64,000 nucleotides of DNA from VRUE01 sp963704515 (GCA_963704515.1 OY969913.1:744001-808000); one strand, 5' to 3'. Shown: positions 40,585-49,594, counted from the stretch's first letter. Notes: generated from the letters alone by a model not told the origin. Numbers and translations are program-made.

Positions 40585-41358
40585 TTGCCCAAGAATGGGG
40601 GATCAAACTTGGAGGGTTCGTCGGATGCCACCGAGGAAGACCTCAAAAGATGGGAGGACTTGGCAGCCACCGGTTGGGATTACACCGCCCAGCAGATGTG
40701 GTTCCATAGTTCGATTCTCTTTCCGACAATAACCGACATTCTTCGATGTCGCCAGCCTGCGACTCTCCTGGATTTCGGATGCGGTAGGGGTCATCTCAGT
40801 GCTTATCTGCGTTGGCATGGCTTCCAGGTTGATCAGTATGACCCAGTGCCAGGTATGTTGCGCCAGGATGGCTCCGGGAACGTCTATACGCAATTGAGCG
40901 CGATTCGGTCTTCGAGCTATGACGGCGTGATCGGCAACCTTGTTCTAAGTGCGGTTGCCGACTTGGATTCAACGCTCCAATCCATGGTGAAGCTCTTGAC
41001 TCCTGGCGGGTATCTCCTCATCACTATTCCCCATCCGGTGTTCGGTCTGGTCGATGCGCTCCACACTACGACCGAACGTAGCTGGAACACCAAGTGTGAG
41101 CATCCTACGCTAGATAATCTCGCTCGCTACTTTGGTGGCGGCGTGCAGCAAGTTAGCTGGTCTGGAGCCCACCCAGCGACTTTCCTGTACCACCGCTCGA
41201 TTTCTGAGTACGCCGCCGCGTTGGACTCAGCGGGAATGACAATCAGCGGACTACTTGAGCCGCGACCCATTGACTCTGCGCCCGAGCAGGGAGGATTGAA
41301 GCAGCTGTTCTCTACGGTTCCTGCATTCATGGTGTTCTGTGGTGAGGAGAAAGAATAG
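40585..41358 (+). CDS. SAM-dependent methyltransferase, first gene of low-GC cassette
   Basis: A 257-residue class I methyltransferase. Motif I is TLLDFGCGRGHLSAYLRWHG, followed by DQYDPVPGM and the post-motif TPGGYLLITIPHPVFG. The C-terminal half has aromatic-rich segments (WSGAHPATFLYHRSISEY) typical of small-molecule methyltransferases rather than DNA methylases. Its GC content is near 50%, well below the surrounding chromosome, indicating transfer. The start is a TTG; another TTG at 40609 is possible. It is followed 2 bp later by the HNH gene. Function within the cassette is unknown. Confidence 0.8.
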   Translation: MPKNGGSNLEGSSDATEEDLKRWEDLAATGWDYTAQQMWFHSSILFPTITDILRCRQPATLLDFGCGRGHLSAYLRWHGFQVDQYDPVPGMLRQDGSGNVYTQLSAIRSSSYDGVIGNLVLSAVADLDSTLQSMVKLLTPGGYLLITIPHPVFGLVDALHTTTERSWNTKCEHPTLDNLARYFGGGVQQVSWSGAHPATFLYHRSISEYAAALDSAGMTISGLLEPRPIDSAPEQGGLKQLFSTVPAFMVFCGEEKE

Positions 41359-41360
41359 GT

Positions 41361-42497
41361 ATGACGCATCGGTCGCCCATCACGCAGAACGTGCGAAATG
41401 TGGTGCATGCTCGCCAGAGCGGGCGTTGTGCTCTTTGTGTGGAGGAATATCCACTGCACGTTCATCACATTCGTCCTGTTGCTGATGGCGGCTCAAACGA
41501 GCCAGATAACCTCGTGCTTCTCTGCGCCAATCATCACGCGTTGGCCGATCTCGCAATCCTTCCCCCGAGTCTGCTCAGGCGATATCGCGATGCATCAGGA
41601 GAGAGGCCGGAGCTTCCAGGTAATGCAATCTCTCTGTACGAGCTTCGAGCGACCCTACTAGCACAGTGTCTTTTTGAAGGGCTCGACGCAAAGGCATATG
41701 CATCTGCTGCGAATCTCGTGTCGAGGCTGCGGCGATTGCGAGGTGAGCGTTTTCGGAAGATCTGCCTCGAACTGCTCGACGCCATGCTTGCTTCTCTGGC
41801 GTTGCATGACCCACATGGAGTGAGTGCTGAGGCAGTGAGACTGCGTAAGCAATTCGACTTGGTCCGCGACGACATGAGCGACCATGAGTCCCTGTTCATG
41901 GCCGCTCGCGTCGAGCATCACTCAGGGTTGCTTCTCCACGCCGAAGGGCAGTACGAAGATGCCCTAGACAGATACGCATCAGCGCGGACGGCGCTATCGG
42001 GCCTTGAGCCCCGAGACGATGTCGTAGGGGAGCTGCGGACCATCGCTGTTCACGAGAGCAGCGCCCACCATCTTGATGGCGACTCTGACCGCGGCAGAGA
42101 GATCGCTGATCGAGTGCTCGTTGAGGACGCATCAGACTACGCTGGCGGCTTCGCAGCAATCAAGCTAGCCGAGCATAGGGCTGTCCGCGAAGAAACGGAG
42201 GAGGCGCTTGGCCAACTCACCAAAGCGCTTCAGACTCCCGAGGCGAACCGACCCTTGCTTCGTGTCATGGTACTTAAGGGGTTGGCAACGCTTCATGATC
42301 GGGAGGGATCGAAGGCAGAGACGCTCGCTTGCGCTACCGCAGCCCTGCTCCTATGCCAGCAGTATGGTCTTCGCTACCAAGCCAACCAACTTCTTGAGCG
42401 GCTAGGAGCCGAGGGTAAAGAGGCAGCCGAGCTCGCCCGATATGAGGACGCGGATTGTTTTCCAGGGCGCCTGCGGCAGACAGACCAAGGCGGGTAA
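41361..42497 (+). CDS. HNH endonuclease with C-terminal TPR-like helical repeats
   Basis: The 378-residue protein has an N-terminal HNH nuclease with zinc Cys C23/C26 and C55/H58, and catalytic H35-H36 with N50 (HVHHIRPVADGG... NLVLLCANHH). All residues expected for cleavage are present. From about residue 80 it is helical, with TPR-like units (HAEGQYEDALDRYASARTAL near 205; KGLATLHDREGSKAETLACA near 315). A nuclease fused to a TPR-like sensor or scaffold is common in antiphage systems; here that is inference. GC is low, like its neighbours. It is sandwiched between a methyltransferase and a NUDIX gene at 2- and 5-bp spacing. Confidence 0.85.
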   Translation: MTHRSPITQNVRNVVHARQSGRCALCVEEYPLHVHHIRPVADGGSNEPDNLVLLCANHHALADLAILPPSLLRRYRDASGERPELPGNAISLYELRATLLAQCLFEGLDAKAYASAANLVSRLRRLRGERFRKICLELLDAMLASLALHDPHGVSAEAVRLRKQFDLVRDDMSDHESLFMAARVEHHSGLLLHAEGQYEDALDRYASARTALSGLEPRDDVVGELRTIAVHESSAHHLDGDSDRGREIADRVLVEDASDYAGGFAAIKLAEHRAVREETEEALGQLTKALQTPEANRPLLRVMVLKGLATLHDREGSKAETLACATAALLLCQQYGLRYQANQLLERLGAEGKEAAELARYEDADCFPGRLRQTDQGG

Positions 42498-42502
42498 TTC
42501 CC

Positions 42503-42922
42503 ATGCGGAATCGGGTGCACGCAGTTGGCGTCATGTTTGAGGACGAGCGCGGGCGCGTGCTAGTTCTGTGCCGCCATCCCAAGAGTCACGAAGGGGGAAA
42601 ATGGGGCCTACCTGGCGGGAGCCTCGAGCCGGGTGAGAGGCCAATGGCGGCAGCCGCTCGCGAGGTCTTCGAGGAGATTCGGCATCTAGTTTCTCCGAAA
42701 AATCTGGAGCCGTTGCGTAAGTACACCTGGCACTGGGATGACAAAGATGTGACTTTTGAGGTATTCAAGGTACAAGTCATTGGCTCGAATCTTCATATTG
42801 AGCTCAATCTCTCGGAGAGTACGGCGTTCATGTGGGAGAGCGTGGATCGCTTGGTACAACGGGGCGACCTAATGAAAGGGCTTTACCCAATCCTTCGCGA
42901 CGAGTACGATGTCTCACAGTGA
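42503..42922 (+). CDS. NUDIX hydrolase, third gene of low-GC cassette
   Basis: A 139-residue NUDIX protein. The box is GGSLEPGERPMAAAAREVFE followed by EIRHLV, fitting G-x5-E-x7-REUxEE but with Arg where the second conserved Gly normally lies; the metal-binding Glu residues are kept. It would hydrolyse a nucleoside diphosphate linked to another group. The ATG at 42503 is 5 bp after the HNH stop; an upstream in-frame start overlapping HNH is less likely. Its GC content matches the two upstream genes. It could clear or activate a nucleotide signal or damaged nucleotide. Confidence 0.85.
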   Translation: MRNRVHAVGVMFEDERGRVLVLCRHPKSHEGGKWGLPGGSLEPGERPMAAAAREVFEEIRHLVSPKNLEPLRKYTWHWDDKDVTFEVFKVQVIGSNLHIELNLSESTAFMWESVDRLVQRGDLMKGLYPILRDEYDVSQ

Positions 42923-42991
42923 GACATGCATGGGATGTCGGCTCTTGGCACGAGCTAGGAACGAACATGCCCGAGGTTGATCGAGCGCAAG

Positions 42992-44516
42992 TCAGGCGCG
43001 CGTCGAATGCCCGTCAGTGTCGAGTTGGTGATCGGCTCGTAGCTCTTCGCGTGCTTGCCGCACAAGGCGGTCGAAGGCGGTGCCGTGGGAGCGTTTGACT
43101 CGTTGCTGTAGCTGGGCGTAGACGTCAAGGGTCATCTTCGAGTCGGCGTGTCCGACCTGGCTCATCACCCAGAGGACGTCGAAGTTGTTGGCGAGCAGGG
43201 CGATCGAGATGTAGGTGCGACGGAGGGTGTGGGGCGTGACGTGGGGCAGGGGAGGCAGGCCTCGTCCGGCCATTCGCTCGCTGGCGAGCGCCGCCGCTTC
43301 GCCGACGATTTTGGCGGCGCGCTGGCGCGATAGCTGGCCGCCACGGCTGTTGGGGAAGGCCCAGGCGTCCGGCCCGGCGGGGCGCTCCGCCCGACGCAGG
43401 CGGTCGAGGTGCATGACGAGCTGCTCGACGAGGTCGGGACTGACCTGAACCTCGCGCACGCCGGCCTCGGTCTTCGCGTCGGGGATTCTGGAGGCGGGCG
43501 CCGCCGGGATCGTGCAGGCGCAGGTGCCCGATCCGGATGTCGCACAGCTCGCCAATCCGCACGCCCGATCGGCCCAGGGTGGTGAGGATCGCGCGCCGGC
43601 CCATGTAGGGGCTCGGCCGCACGCCGAGGCGCTCCAGGTGGTGGCTGACCGTCGACTTGGCGATGCCGAGCTGGGCGGCGATCCGGCTCGGCGGCGTGCC
43701 GGCGGCAAGCAGCTCGGCGACCTTGGCGCGGGTCGAGTCCGGCTTCCGATCGACGCCCGGGTCCAGCCGGCGTAGGAGCGGCGCCTCCTGCGATCCCGCC
43801 GCGTCCTCGACACTGGCCAGCTCGTCGATCTCCAAGAAGGTCCGCTTCGGCTTCGGCACGCGGACGCGCATGCGGCGCCCGCGGGCGGGGTTGTGGTCGA
43901 TGTGCCCGTCCTCCATCGCCTCGTCGAGGATCGTCGCCAGGGCGGTCAGCACCTTCTTCATCGAGGGCGGTCCGAGCGGCCGCCGGGGTCGGCCCTGCCG
44001 GTCGCGCAGCACGGCGCCCGAGGCGATCACCTCGCGCAGCTCCTTGGCGTCGCGCAGCAGCTTCGCCTTGAAGGCAAGGCAGAGCCTGCGGTCGATTTGG
44101 TCGAGCCGGTACTTCCCGAAGAACGGCAGGAGGTAAAGGCGCAGGCGCCAGCTGTAGTCCTTGCAGGTGCTTTCCGAGAGCGGCTTGTCGCCGAGGACCC
44201 CGTCGCGCTTGGCATCGAACCAGTCCCTCGCGTAGGCCTCGAAGGTAGGCACTGCCGCGGGCTCCTCAGCGACCCTGCCGCGGTGCGGCGGCTCGGCCGG
44301 CTCCCAGACCCCCGCCCTCGCTCGCGTGACGAGGTTCTCCAGCTCGACGCGGGCGGTGCGCTCGTTCCAGCCCCCGCCACAGCCGCAATCGCAGTCGCGG
44401 CGCTCGTGCAGGTAGACATCCGCGCGGCGGCCGCGGGCACGGAAGCGCAGCCGGAAGGTGAGCGTGCCATCGACGAGCTTGCGGGTGAGAAGGCTGCCTT
44501 TGGCCGGGCGAGCCAT
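42992..44516 (-). pseudogene. int: Tyrosine-family site-specific integrase, frameshifted, with embedded HTH
   Basis: The N-terminal part (44516 down to about 43490) has a Cys-rich start (CDCGCGGG), a core-binding domain (TFEAYARDWFDAKRDGVLGD) and the beginning of the catalytic domain with the first Arg in GRSGVRIGELCDIRIGHL. The C-terminal part (RIPDAKTEAGVREVQVSP to the end) lies in another frame and holds HTLRRTYISI (H-x2-R), GHADSK and the nucleophile Tyr in TLDVYAQL. A single-base change near 43485-43500 breaks the frame. An HTH (PPSRIAAQLGIAKSTVSHHL) is inserted before the first catalytic Arg. It is probably the integrase of this element, now dead unless the break is a sequencing error. 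Confidence 0.85.
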
Positions 44517-44599
44517 CGCTACCGCTCGCCTCCCTGAATGCGATCTGGATTGATGCTGGCGTCCATCGCCGAGGCCTCCTGTCTGCTGGCTCGACGACA

Positions 44600-44860
44600 T
44601 TAGCTCCGCGCGGCCCCCCTCTCCAGTCGTCGCGGAATCTCCTCCAGGTCGAAGCGCAGCCGCCCGTTCGGGCCGCCCAGCCGGACGGCGCCCAGCTCGC
44701 TCGCGTGGTCGTAGACCCAGTCGCGTTCGACGCCGAGCACGCGGGCCACTGTGGCGGCGTCGACGTAGCGCATGGCTTGCGGCGCCCGCCCCGCAGAGTC
44801 CGCGATCAGCTCGGCGACGCGGCCGGCGATTGCCTCGATGTCGTCGCGGTCGAGCTTCAT
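44600..44860 (-). CDS. Excisionase-like small HTH protein
   Basis: An 86-residue protein with a MerR/excisionase-type winged helix (YVDAATVARVLGVERDWVYD, then LGAVRLGGPNGRLRFDLEEI). Such proteins sit beside integrases in actinobacterial elements and bend the att site during excision, or act as regulators. The stop is 84 bp from the integrase start and the ATG overlaps the replication-relaxation stop as ATGA. Confidence 0.75.
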   Translation of the reverse strand: MKLDRDDIEAIAGRVAELIADSAGRAPQAMRYVDAATVARVLGVERDWVYDHASELGAVRLGGPNGRLRFDLEEIPRRLERGAARS

Positions 44861-45771
44861 TCTGCCGCCTGCCCCAGCCAGTCGACCGGTGTCTGCGGCC
44901 GGCGCAGCTCGCGGAAGATCGGGACGAAGGGGCTGCGCGAGACGAGGTCGTCGAGCGAGCAGATCGAGAGCGACACTTCGGTCGCGCTCGCCAGGTCGGC
45001 GTCCTCGGCCAGCAGCTCCAGCGCGACGTCCCGCCGCCGCTCGGCCCGCTCGGGCGGCAGCCCGGCAATGACGACGATCACCGCCGGGAAGACGGGGTAG
45101 AGCTTCGCCCAGGCGGGCTCGGGCTCCTCGAGTGGGTCCGTCGCCGGGACCGTCCGGTGGTAGAGGCGCGCGTAGCGGGCGAGCTGGTCAGCGAGGCGCT
45201 CGGCGCCCATCGTCGCCCGGTCCAGCTCGACGAAGCGGTAGTGGAAGCTCACGTCCCCGTCCGGCTCGTTCCGGCAATAGGTCAGCAGCGCGTCGGCGAT
45301 CAGCAGCTCCGCGCGCCGCTGGCCGGGCGGGCGGCCGAGCGAATGGACGACCTCGTGACGCCAGGCGAGCGGCCCGCACTCGTCGCCTCGGTCCCGCGCC
45401 GCCCGCACGAAGGCCAGTCCGACCTCGTTCACCGCCAGCGTGTGCGACTGCAGCGGCCCCGCGGCCTGCTCGGGGGAAATCGCTTTGCGGCGTCCCCCGT
45501 CGCCGCCCACGATCGGCTCGATCGTCGACACGCCGCGGGGGGTCAGGTGCCAGAGGCCGAGCCCACCCGGCGTTCGCGCTGCGTCCGCCAGGCCGGACTC
45601 CCGCAGCCGGTCAAGCAGAAGCTGCGTCCAGCGCAGCGAGCTTCGCGGCGTGTAAAGGGCGTGCAGCTGGGCGGTGGAGAGCAGGCGGTGGCGGTCGAGG
45701 CCTTCCAGCATCCCGACCGCCGCCGCGCCGAGGCGCGGCGGCGGCTTGCGGGTCTTCGCAGGGCCGCTCAA
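44857..45771 (-). CDS. Replication-relaxation family protein
   Basis: A 304-residue protein with an N-terminal winged helix (GMLEGLDRHRLLSTAQLHAL; GLADAARTPGGLGLWHLTPRG). A middle region (HTLAVNEVGLAFVRAARDRG; ELLIADALLTYC; FHYRFVELDRATMGAERLAD) is typical of the actinobacterial replication-relaxation family found on mobile elements. Its biochemical role is not firmly known; relaxase-like or replication functions have been proposed. The TTG start overlaps the upstream ATPase stop as TTGA. Confidence 0.78.
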   Translation of the reverse strand: MSGPAKTRKPPPRLGAAAVGMLEGLDRHRLLSTAQLHALYTPRSSLRWTQLLLDRLRESGLADAARTPGGLGLWHLTPRGVSTIEPIVGGDGGRRKAISPEQAAGPLQSHTLAVNEVGLAFVRAARDRGDECGPLAWRHEVVHSLGRPPGQRRAELLIADALLTYCRNEPDGDVSFHYRFVELDRATMGAERLADQLARYARLYHRTVPATDPLEEPEPAWAKLYPVFPAVIVVIAGLPPERAERRRDVALELLAEDADLASATEVSLSICSLDDLVSRSPFVPIFRELRRPQTPVDWLGQAAE

Positions 45772-48425
45772 CGCTGGCCTTGCTCCTTCTCGCTCCGCTT
45801 GCCGAGGGTGTGTGATCCACGCCCGTTCCCCGCGCTTCGCCGGGTCCGCCTGCGACCGGACTTCTCCCGCAGGTGGCGGAGGATCTCCTGGTCGTGCTTC
45901 TTCAGGTCGGCCACCGTTTGGGCGCAGGGGCGGCGGCCGTTCGTGGCGTCGACGATCACGTCGAGCTCCGCCAGGCGCCCGGTGTCTGCTTTTTCGGGGA
46001 AGAGCTCCTCTACCGGCACGCCGCGCAGCAGGAAGGGCGAGCTGACCCGGTAGTTCAGCGTCACCGAGGCACAGAACGAGTAGCGCGGTAGGGCGGCGAT
46101 CGTCTGCGGCTCGACCTGTCCCGGCCATTCGCGCGCCAGCAGGCCGGCCGACTTGGTGCCGAGCGCGGTCGTCAGCAGGTGGGAGCGATTGGCGGTGATT
46201 GCGCTCAGCGTCCTGGCGGTGAGCCGGTCGGGGCTTTGGTTGAAGAGCAGCGCCCGCACGCCGTACTTGGCGCTCTGCTCCAGCAGCGCCGCCAGGTTCC
46301 CCGAGGAGGCGCCGTCGTAGGTCTGCACCTCGTCGAGGAAGACGTAGAAGGGCCGGCGCTCCTCGGGAGGCATCGTGGCCCGGCTTCGCGCCGCGTGCAG
46401 CAGGTCGTAGACGAGGAAGTTGGCGACCAGGCGGTCGCGCACCGACCCCTGCCCCGGGCAGGCGAGGACGATCTTCCCCTCATCCATCGCGGCGCGCACG
46501 TCGTAGCTGGAGGTCGGCGAGCCGAGCAGGGCCGCCACCTCCGGCGAGACCCGTAGGCGGTCGATCATGTTGGTGACCGGCGTGATCGCGTCGCTCGCCA
46601 GGCGCGGGAAGCGCTCGGCGAAGAAGGCGCGGGTCGGCTGGGAGGCGAACCGCATGACGGCGCCCCGCCACTCCTCGTTGCCGAGCAGAGTCGGCACCTG
46701 GAATATGGTCGGCGCGAGCCTCGGCGGTAGCTCTCGCGCCAGCTCGCTGAGCGCAAACGCCGCCTGGGTGATCAGGTTGAGCGCGCGGGTGTTGGTCTCG
46801 TCCCAGCGCAGCGCCGAGGCGAAGGAGTCGACCAGCGCGTCGACTCGCTCGAGCGCGCGCTCCTCGGGCTTGCCGGCCAGCGCGAACAGGTTCCAGCCCG
46901 GCTGGCGCTGGGTGTCGGCGAGGTTGATCTCCACCACCCGCTCGGCCAGCTCCTTGTCGGTCAGATAGGGCTTGATCTTTTCCAGGGCGTCGGAGTGGGG
47001 ATCGAGGAAGAGGCAGCCGTGGCCGCTCCTTGCCAGGTGCAGGAACTGGCCGATCGCCGACTCGGTCTTGCCGTAGCGGGTGCGCCCGGCGGTGTAGGCG
47101 AAGAAGGTGTCGGCGAGGGGGGCGCCGACCAGCCGGTCGCGGCCGTCCTCGTTCACCTTGCCCAGCGGCAGCAGGTCGGGCTGGCCGGCGAAGGTCGGCA
47201 GCCCCGGCGGCGGCGGGGGCAGCAGCACGTCCGTGCGCGCGACGTTGGCCGCCGCGCATTTGACGGTCGGGGGCTTCAGCAGCCCGGCAATCTCGCTCGC
47301 CGTGACCAGCCGCTTGCGCGCCGGGGCGAACAGGCCGCTTCGCAGTCGCCGCTCGAAGCTCCGACGCCGCCAGCGGGCGTCGGCGCCGGAGAAGACCGCG
47401 CCGCCGACGCTGAGGCCCGAGACGCGGAAGTGGTTCTCCCCGGCGAAGCCGTCGAAGGCGGCGAGGATTCCCTCCAGGCGCAGCTTGGCCGTGCCCGGGT
47501 CGGGCGAGGACGTCTGGATCAGCACCTGTGGACAGAACATCGGCTCGGCACGGCCGAGCTTGTTGCGAAGGGCGCTCTGGGCGACTTGGCGGTCGACCAG
47601 ATCGGCCGGCAGGACGGGTCCGCTCTCGGAGACGCCGAGCATTTCTTGCATTGAGGCGCGTTCGCGCGCGGAGCGCTGTTCGCGGCGCACGCGGCGCAGC
47701 AGCTTGCGCCGCACCCGGCGGCGGCCCGTTGGGGTGATCGCCAGCAGGTCGAGGCAGACGACGGCGCTCTCGGCGGCCTTCGGCCGCAGCCCCGAGAGGG
47801 CGCGGGCGAAGCCGGTGAGCGGGTCGGGGTCGAGCCCGGCGTCGCGCAGCGGCTCGTGGCTCGGCCGCGCCAGCACCAGCTCGGCGCGAGCGACCTCGAG
47901 CGGCGGGCCGCTGGACGCGTCGTCCGGGGGCACGGGGCCGAGTGGGACCTCGCGCAGCTCGAGGCCGCCGGCGTAGGCGCCGGCGGTGGTGTGCAGCGCG
48001 TACAGGGCGTGCCTCGGCAGCTCGAGCGTGTAGCGGAGACAGCCCCTCTCGTCGGTGTCGAGGCGGACTCGCACCGCGTATGCGGGAGCGAGCAGCGCGC
48101 CGCCGATCGAGAGGCGCGAGCGCGCCAGTCCGGCGGCGAAGCGGACGACGGCCTCGACGCCGGGGTCGAAGGAGCCCGCTGGCACGAGCTGGACCGCCAC
48201 GCGGCGGGACAGCGCGCGCCGGATGGCGAGCGATCGGGCGACGGCGAGCAGCGCCAGCGCTGCGAGGACGCCGATCGCGGCGAGGATCGCGACCGGGTTG
48301 GTCACGGCGCGCTGCGCCGCAGCGAGCCAGTGGCCGGCCTCGTTTGCGACCACGAGGATGGCGACGACCGCGGCGAGGGTGACCATCGCCGCGGCGTCCT
48401 TTGGGTTAGTCGGCTTCATGTTCAT
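45768..48425 (-). CDS. TraG/VirD4-like coupling ATPase
   Basis: The 885-residue protein has two N-terminal membrane helices (about 12-60) and a large poorly conserved region. An FtsK/VirD4-type ATPase core follows: Walker A AGRTRYGKTESA, Walker B GCLFLDPHSD, a second acidic motif FYVFLDEVQTY and NQSPDRLT. It should be the type IV coupling protein that feeds DNA or relaxosome into a conjugation channel. No other channel genes are present in this window, so the element is probably mobilizable rather than self-transmissible, or uses a simpler route. The ATG at 48425 has GGAGG upstream. Confidence 0.82.
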   Translation of the reverse strand: MNMKPTNPKDAAAMVTLAAVVAILVVANEAGHWLAAAQRAVTNPVAILAAIGVLAALALLAVARSLAIRRALSRRVAVQLVPAGSFDPGVEAVVRFAAGLARSRLSIGGALLAPAYAVRVRLDTDERGCLRYTLELPRHALYALHTTAGAYAGGLELREVPLGPVPPDDASSGPPLEVARAELVLARPSHEPLRDAGLDPDPLTGFARALSGLRPKAAESAVVCLDLLAITPTGRRRVRRKLLRRVRREQRSARERASMQEMLGVSESGPVLPADLVDRQVAQSALRNKLGRAEPMFCPQVLIQTSSPDPGTAKLRLEGILAAFDGFAGENHFRVSGLSVGGAVFSGADARWRRRSFERRLRSGLFAPARKRLVTASEIAGLLKPPTVKCAAANVARTDVLLPPPPPGLPTFAGQPDLLPLGKVNEDGRDRLVGAPLADTFFAYTAGRTRYGKTESAIGQFLHLARSGHGCLFLDPHSDALEKIKPYLTDKELAERVVEINLADTQRQPGWNLFALAGKPEERALERVDALVDSFASALRWDETNTRALNLITQAAFALSELARELPPRLAPTIFQVPTLLGNEEWRGAVMRFASQPTRAFFAERFPRLASDAITPVTNMIDRLRVSPEVAALLGSPTSSYDVRAAMDEGKIVLACPGQGSVRDRLVANFLVYDLLHAARSRATMPPEERRPFYVFLDEVQTYDGASSGNLAALLEQSAKYGVRALLFNQSPDRLTARTLSAITANRSHLLTTALGTKSAGLLAREWPGQVEPQTIAALPRYSFCASVTLNYRVSSPFLLRGVPVEELFPEKADTGRLAELDVIVDATNGRRPCAQTVADLKKHDQEILRHLREKSGRRRTRRSAGNGRGSHTLGKRSEKEQGQR

Positions 48426-48665
48426 TTGTTCCTCCGTTTCGGGATAGATGTCTGCGGGTTGGCTGGGCGTCGATCGCCGCCCCGTCGCCGTTTGAGGCGA
48501 GCGGGGCCGCCCGCGCGACGAAGCGCAGAGCGATGCGCAGGACGAAGCGCGGAACGAGCGCGAGGTCCGGCGCAGGGATGGGCGCCGGGTAGCACCGGTC
48601 ACCGCTGGGCGAACCCGCGGGAACTTGACGGGCGGATCGCCTGTGCTTCGGAAAAGGCCCACGTA

Positions 48666-48827
48666 CTACAGAGCAGGCAGCAGCGAAAGTGGACAGCGAT
48701 TCGCGGCGATCTTTAGATTCGGTGCCCACATAACTACAGAGGGACGAGCGGCGAAAGTGGACCCCTCGATTCCACGCTCTCTCTACGGCTCTCATGCCTA
48801 ACAGGGCAAGAAGCCGCCAAAGTGGTC
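48666..48827. repeat. Three iteron-like repeats, period about 66 bp (candidate oriV/oriT or operator array)
   Basis: CGAAAGTGGAC occurs at 48685 and 48752 and CCAAAGTGGTC at 48817. ACTACAGAG occurs exactly 19 bp before the first two, with a degenerate version before the third. The 470-bp stretch between the coupling ATPase and the XRE genes has no gene. Its position between the transfer genes and their regulators, together with a replication-relaxation gene, suggests an origin or a regulator-binding array. Confidence 0.5.
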
Positions 48828-48896
48828 CCCCCTGAAACCCCCTTGTGTGACGAATCCGACATTTCTCCCCGGGCCGGATCGGGAGCCGCGGCGGTC

Positions 48897-49217
48897 CTAC
48901 GGAGAGGCGATCTCGTTCTCGGAGACGAGGTACTCCGCGGGCCCGGAATGCTCGACCCAGCCGGGGCGCCAGGTGACGCCGCTGACGAGGTCCCCGACCG
49001 AGGTCGAGTAGGTGCCGGCGAGGCGGATCAGGACGTCGAGGGTGGGGATGTACTCGCCATTCTCGATCTTGTCGAGGCGGGAGCGGGCAACCGCGGCGCG
49101 CTTGGCGGCCTCCTTCTGGTCGAGGCCCGACAGCTCGCGAGCGCGATAGAGGTTGTCCGCGAACCTCGCGAGCGCCTTGAACGGGAACGGCGTCTTCGAG
49201 CGCGAGCCGGCGGTCAT
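48897..49217 (-). CDS. XRE-family HTH regulator (second of a tandem pair)
   Basis: A 106-residue protein with an XRE HTH (FADNLYRARELSGLDQKEAA; AVARSRLDKIENGEYIPTLD). The C-terminal extension contains VGDLVSGVTWRPGW. The WRPG tail matches the adjacent XRE protein, so the two are paralogs. The start overlaps the neighbour's stop as ATGA. It faces the iteron region and is a candidate for binding it. Its role in controlling transfer is inferred. Confidence 0.78.
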   Translation of the reverse strand: MTAGSRSKTPFPFKALARFADNLYRARELSGLDQKEAAKRAAVARSRLDKIENGEYIPTLDVLIRLAGTYSTSVGDLVSGVTWRPGWVEHSGPAEYLVSENEIASP

Positions 49218-49594
49218 CGCGAGCCGTTCGGCATCTCGGCCGTGGCGTAGTGATCCACAGAGTTCTCCCCGGTGACCTCGGCGGCATCGCCGTCTCGGCC
49301 GACCACCTCCCACGACCCCGGCACGACGATCTCGTAGCCGGGCCGCCACTCCAGCCCGGCGACGAGATCGCCAAGCGGCACACCGAGGCTGCCGGCGATC
49401 CGCAGCGCCGTGTCGACGCGCGGCATCCGCTCGCCGCGCTCCAGCAGACTGACCTCGGTGCGATGGATCGAGGCGCGGAAGCTCAGCTCTTCCTGGGAGA
49501 CATCGGCGCCCTCCCGGCAGCGAGCCAGGTTCTCGCCGAAGCGGACTTTCATCTCCGGCGTCGGCGGCGCCGAGGTCGGGGCGCGGCGAGTCAC
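49214..49594 (-). CDS. XRE-family HTH regulator (first of a tandem pair)
   Basis: A 126-residue protein with an XRE HTH (FGENLARCREGADVSQEELS; ASIHRTEVSLLERGERMPRV). It continues with LGDLVAGLEWRPGYEIVVPG, parallel to the following paralog but with a longer tail. It is encoded in the middle of an ATGA-linked run that starts at 50656. The pair may form heterodimers or a dosage switch governing the element; that is inference. Confidence 0.78.
   Translation of the reverse strand: MTRRAPTSAPPTPEMKVRFGENLARCREGADVSQEELSFRASIHRTEVSLLERGERMPRVDTALRIAGSLGVPLGDLVAGLEWRPGYEIVVPGSWEVVGRDGDAAEVTGENSVDHYATAEMPNGSR

Noticed and set aside
40245..40709. 154-codon plus-strand frame right after tRNA-Phe
   Set aside because: It covers the att-arm repeats and overlaps the methyltransferase gene out of frame; composition is Arg-rich without family resemblance.
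43125..45068. Single 647-codon minus frame spanning the integrase and upstream DNA
   Set aside because: Only the central part is integrase; the start is non-coding and the end is out of register after the frameshift, so it is not one protein.
48600..48900. CRISPR array
   Set aside because: Only three degenerate repeats with ~66-bp period and dissimilar lengths; no cas genes and no uniform repeat-spacer pattern anywhere in the window.
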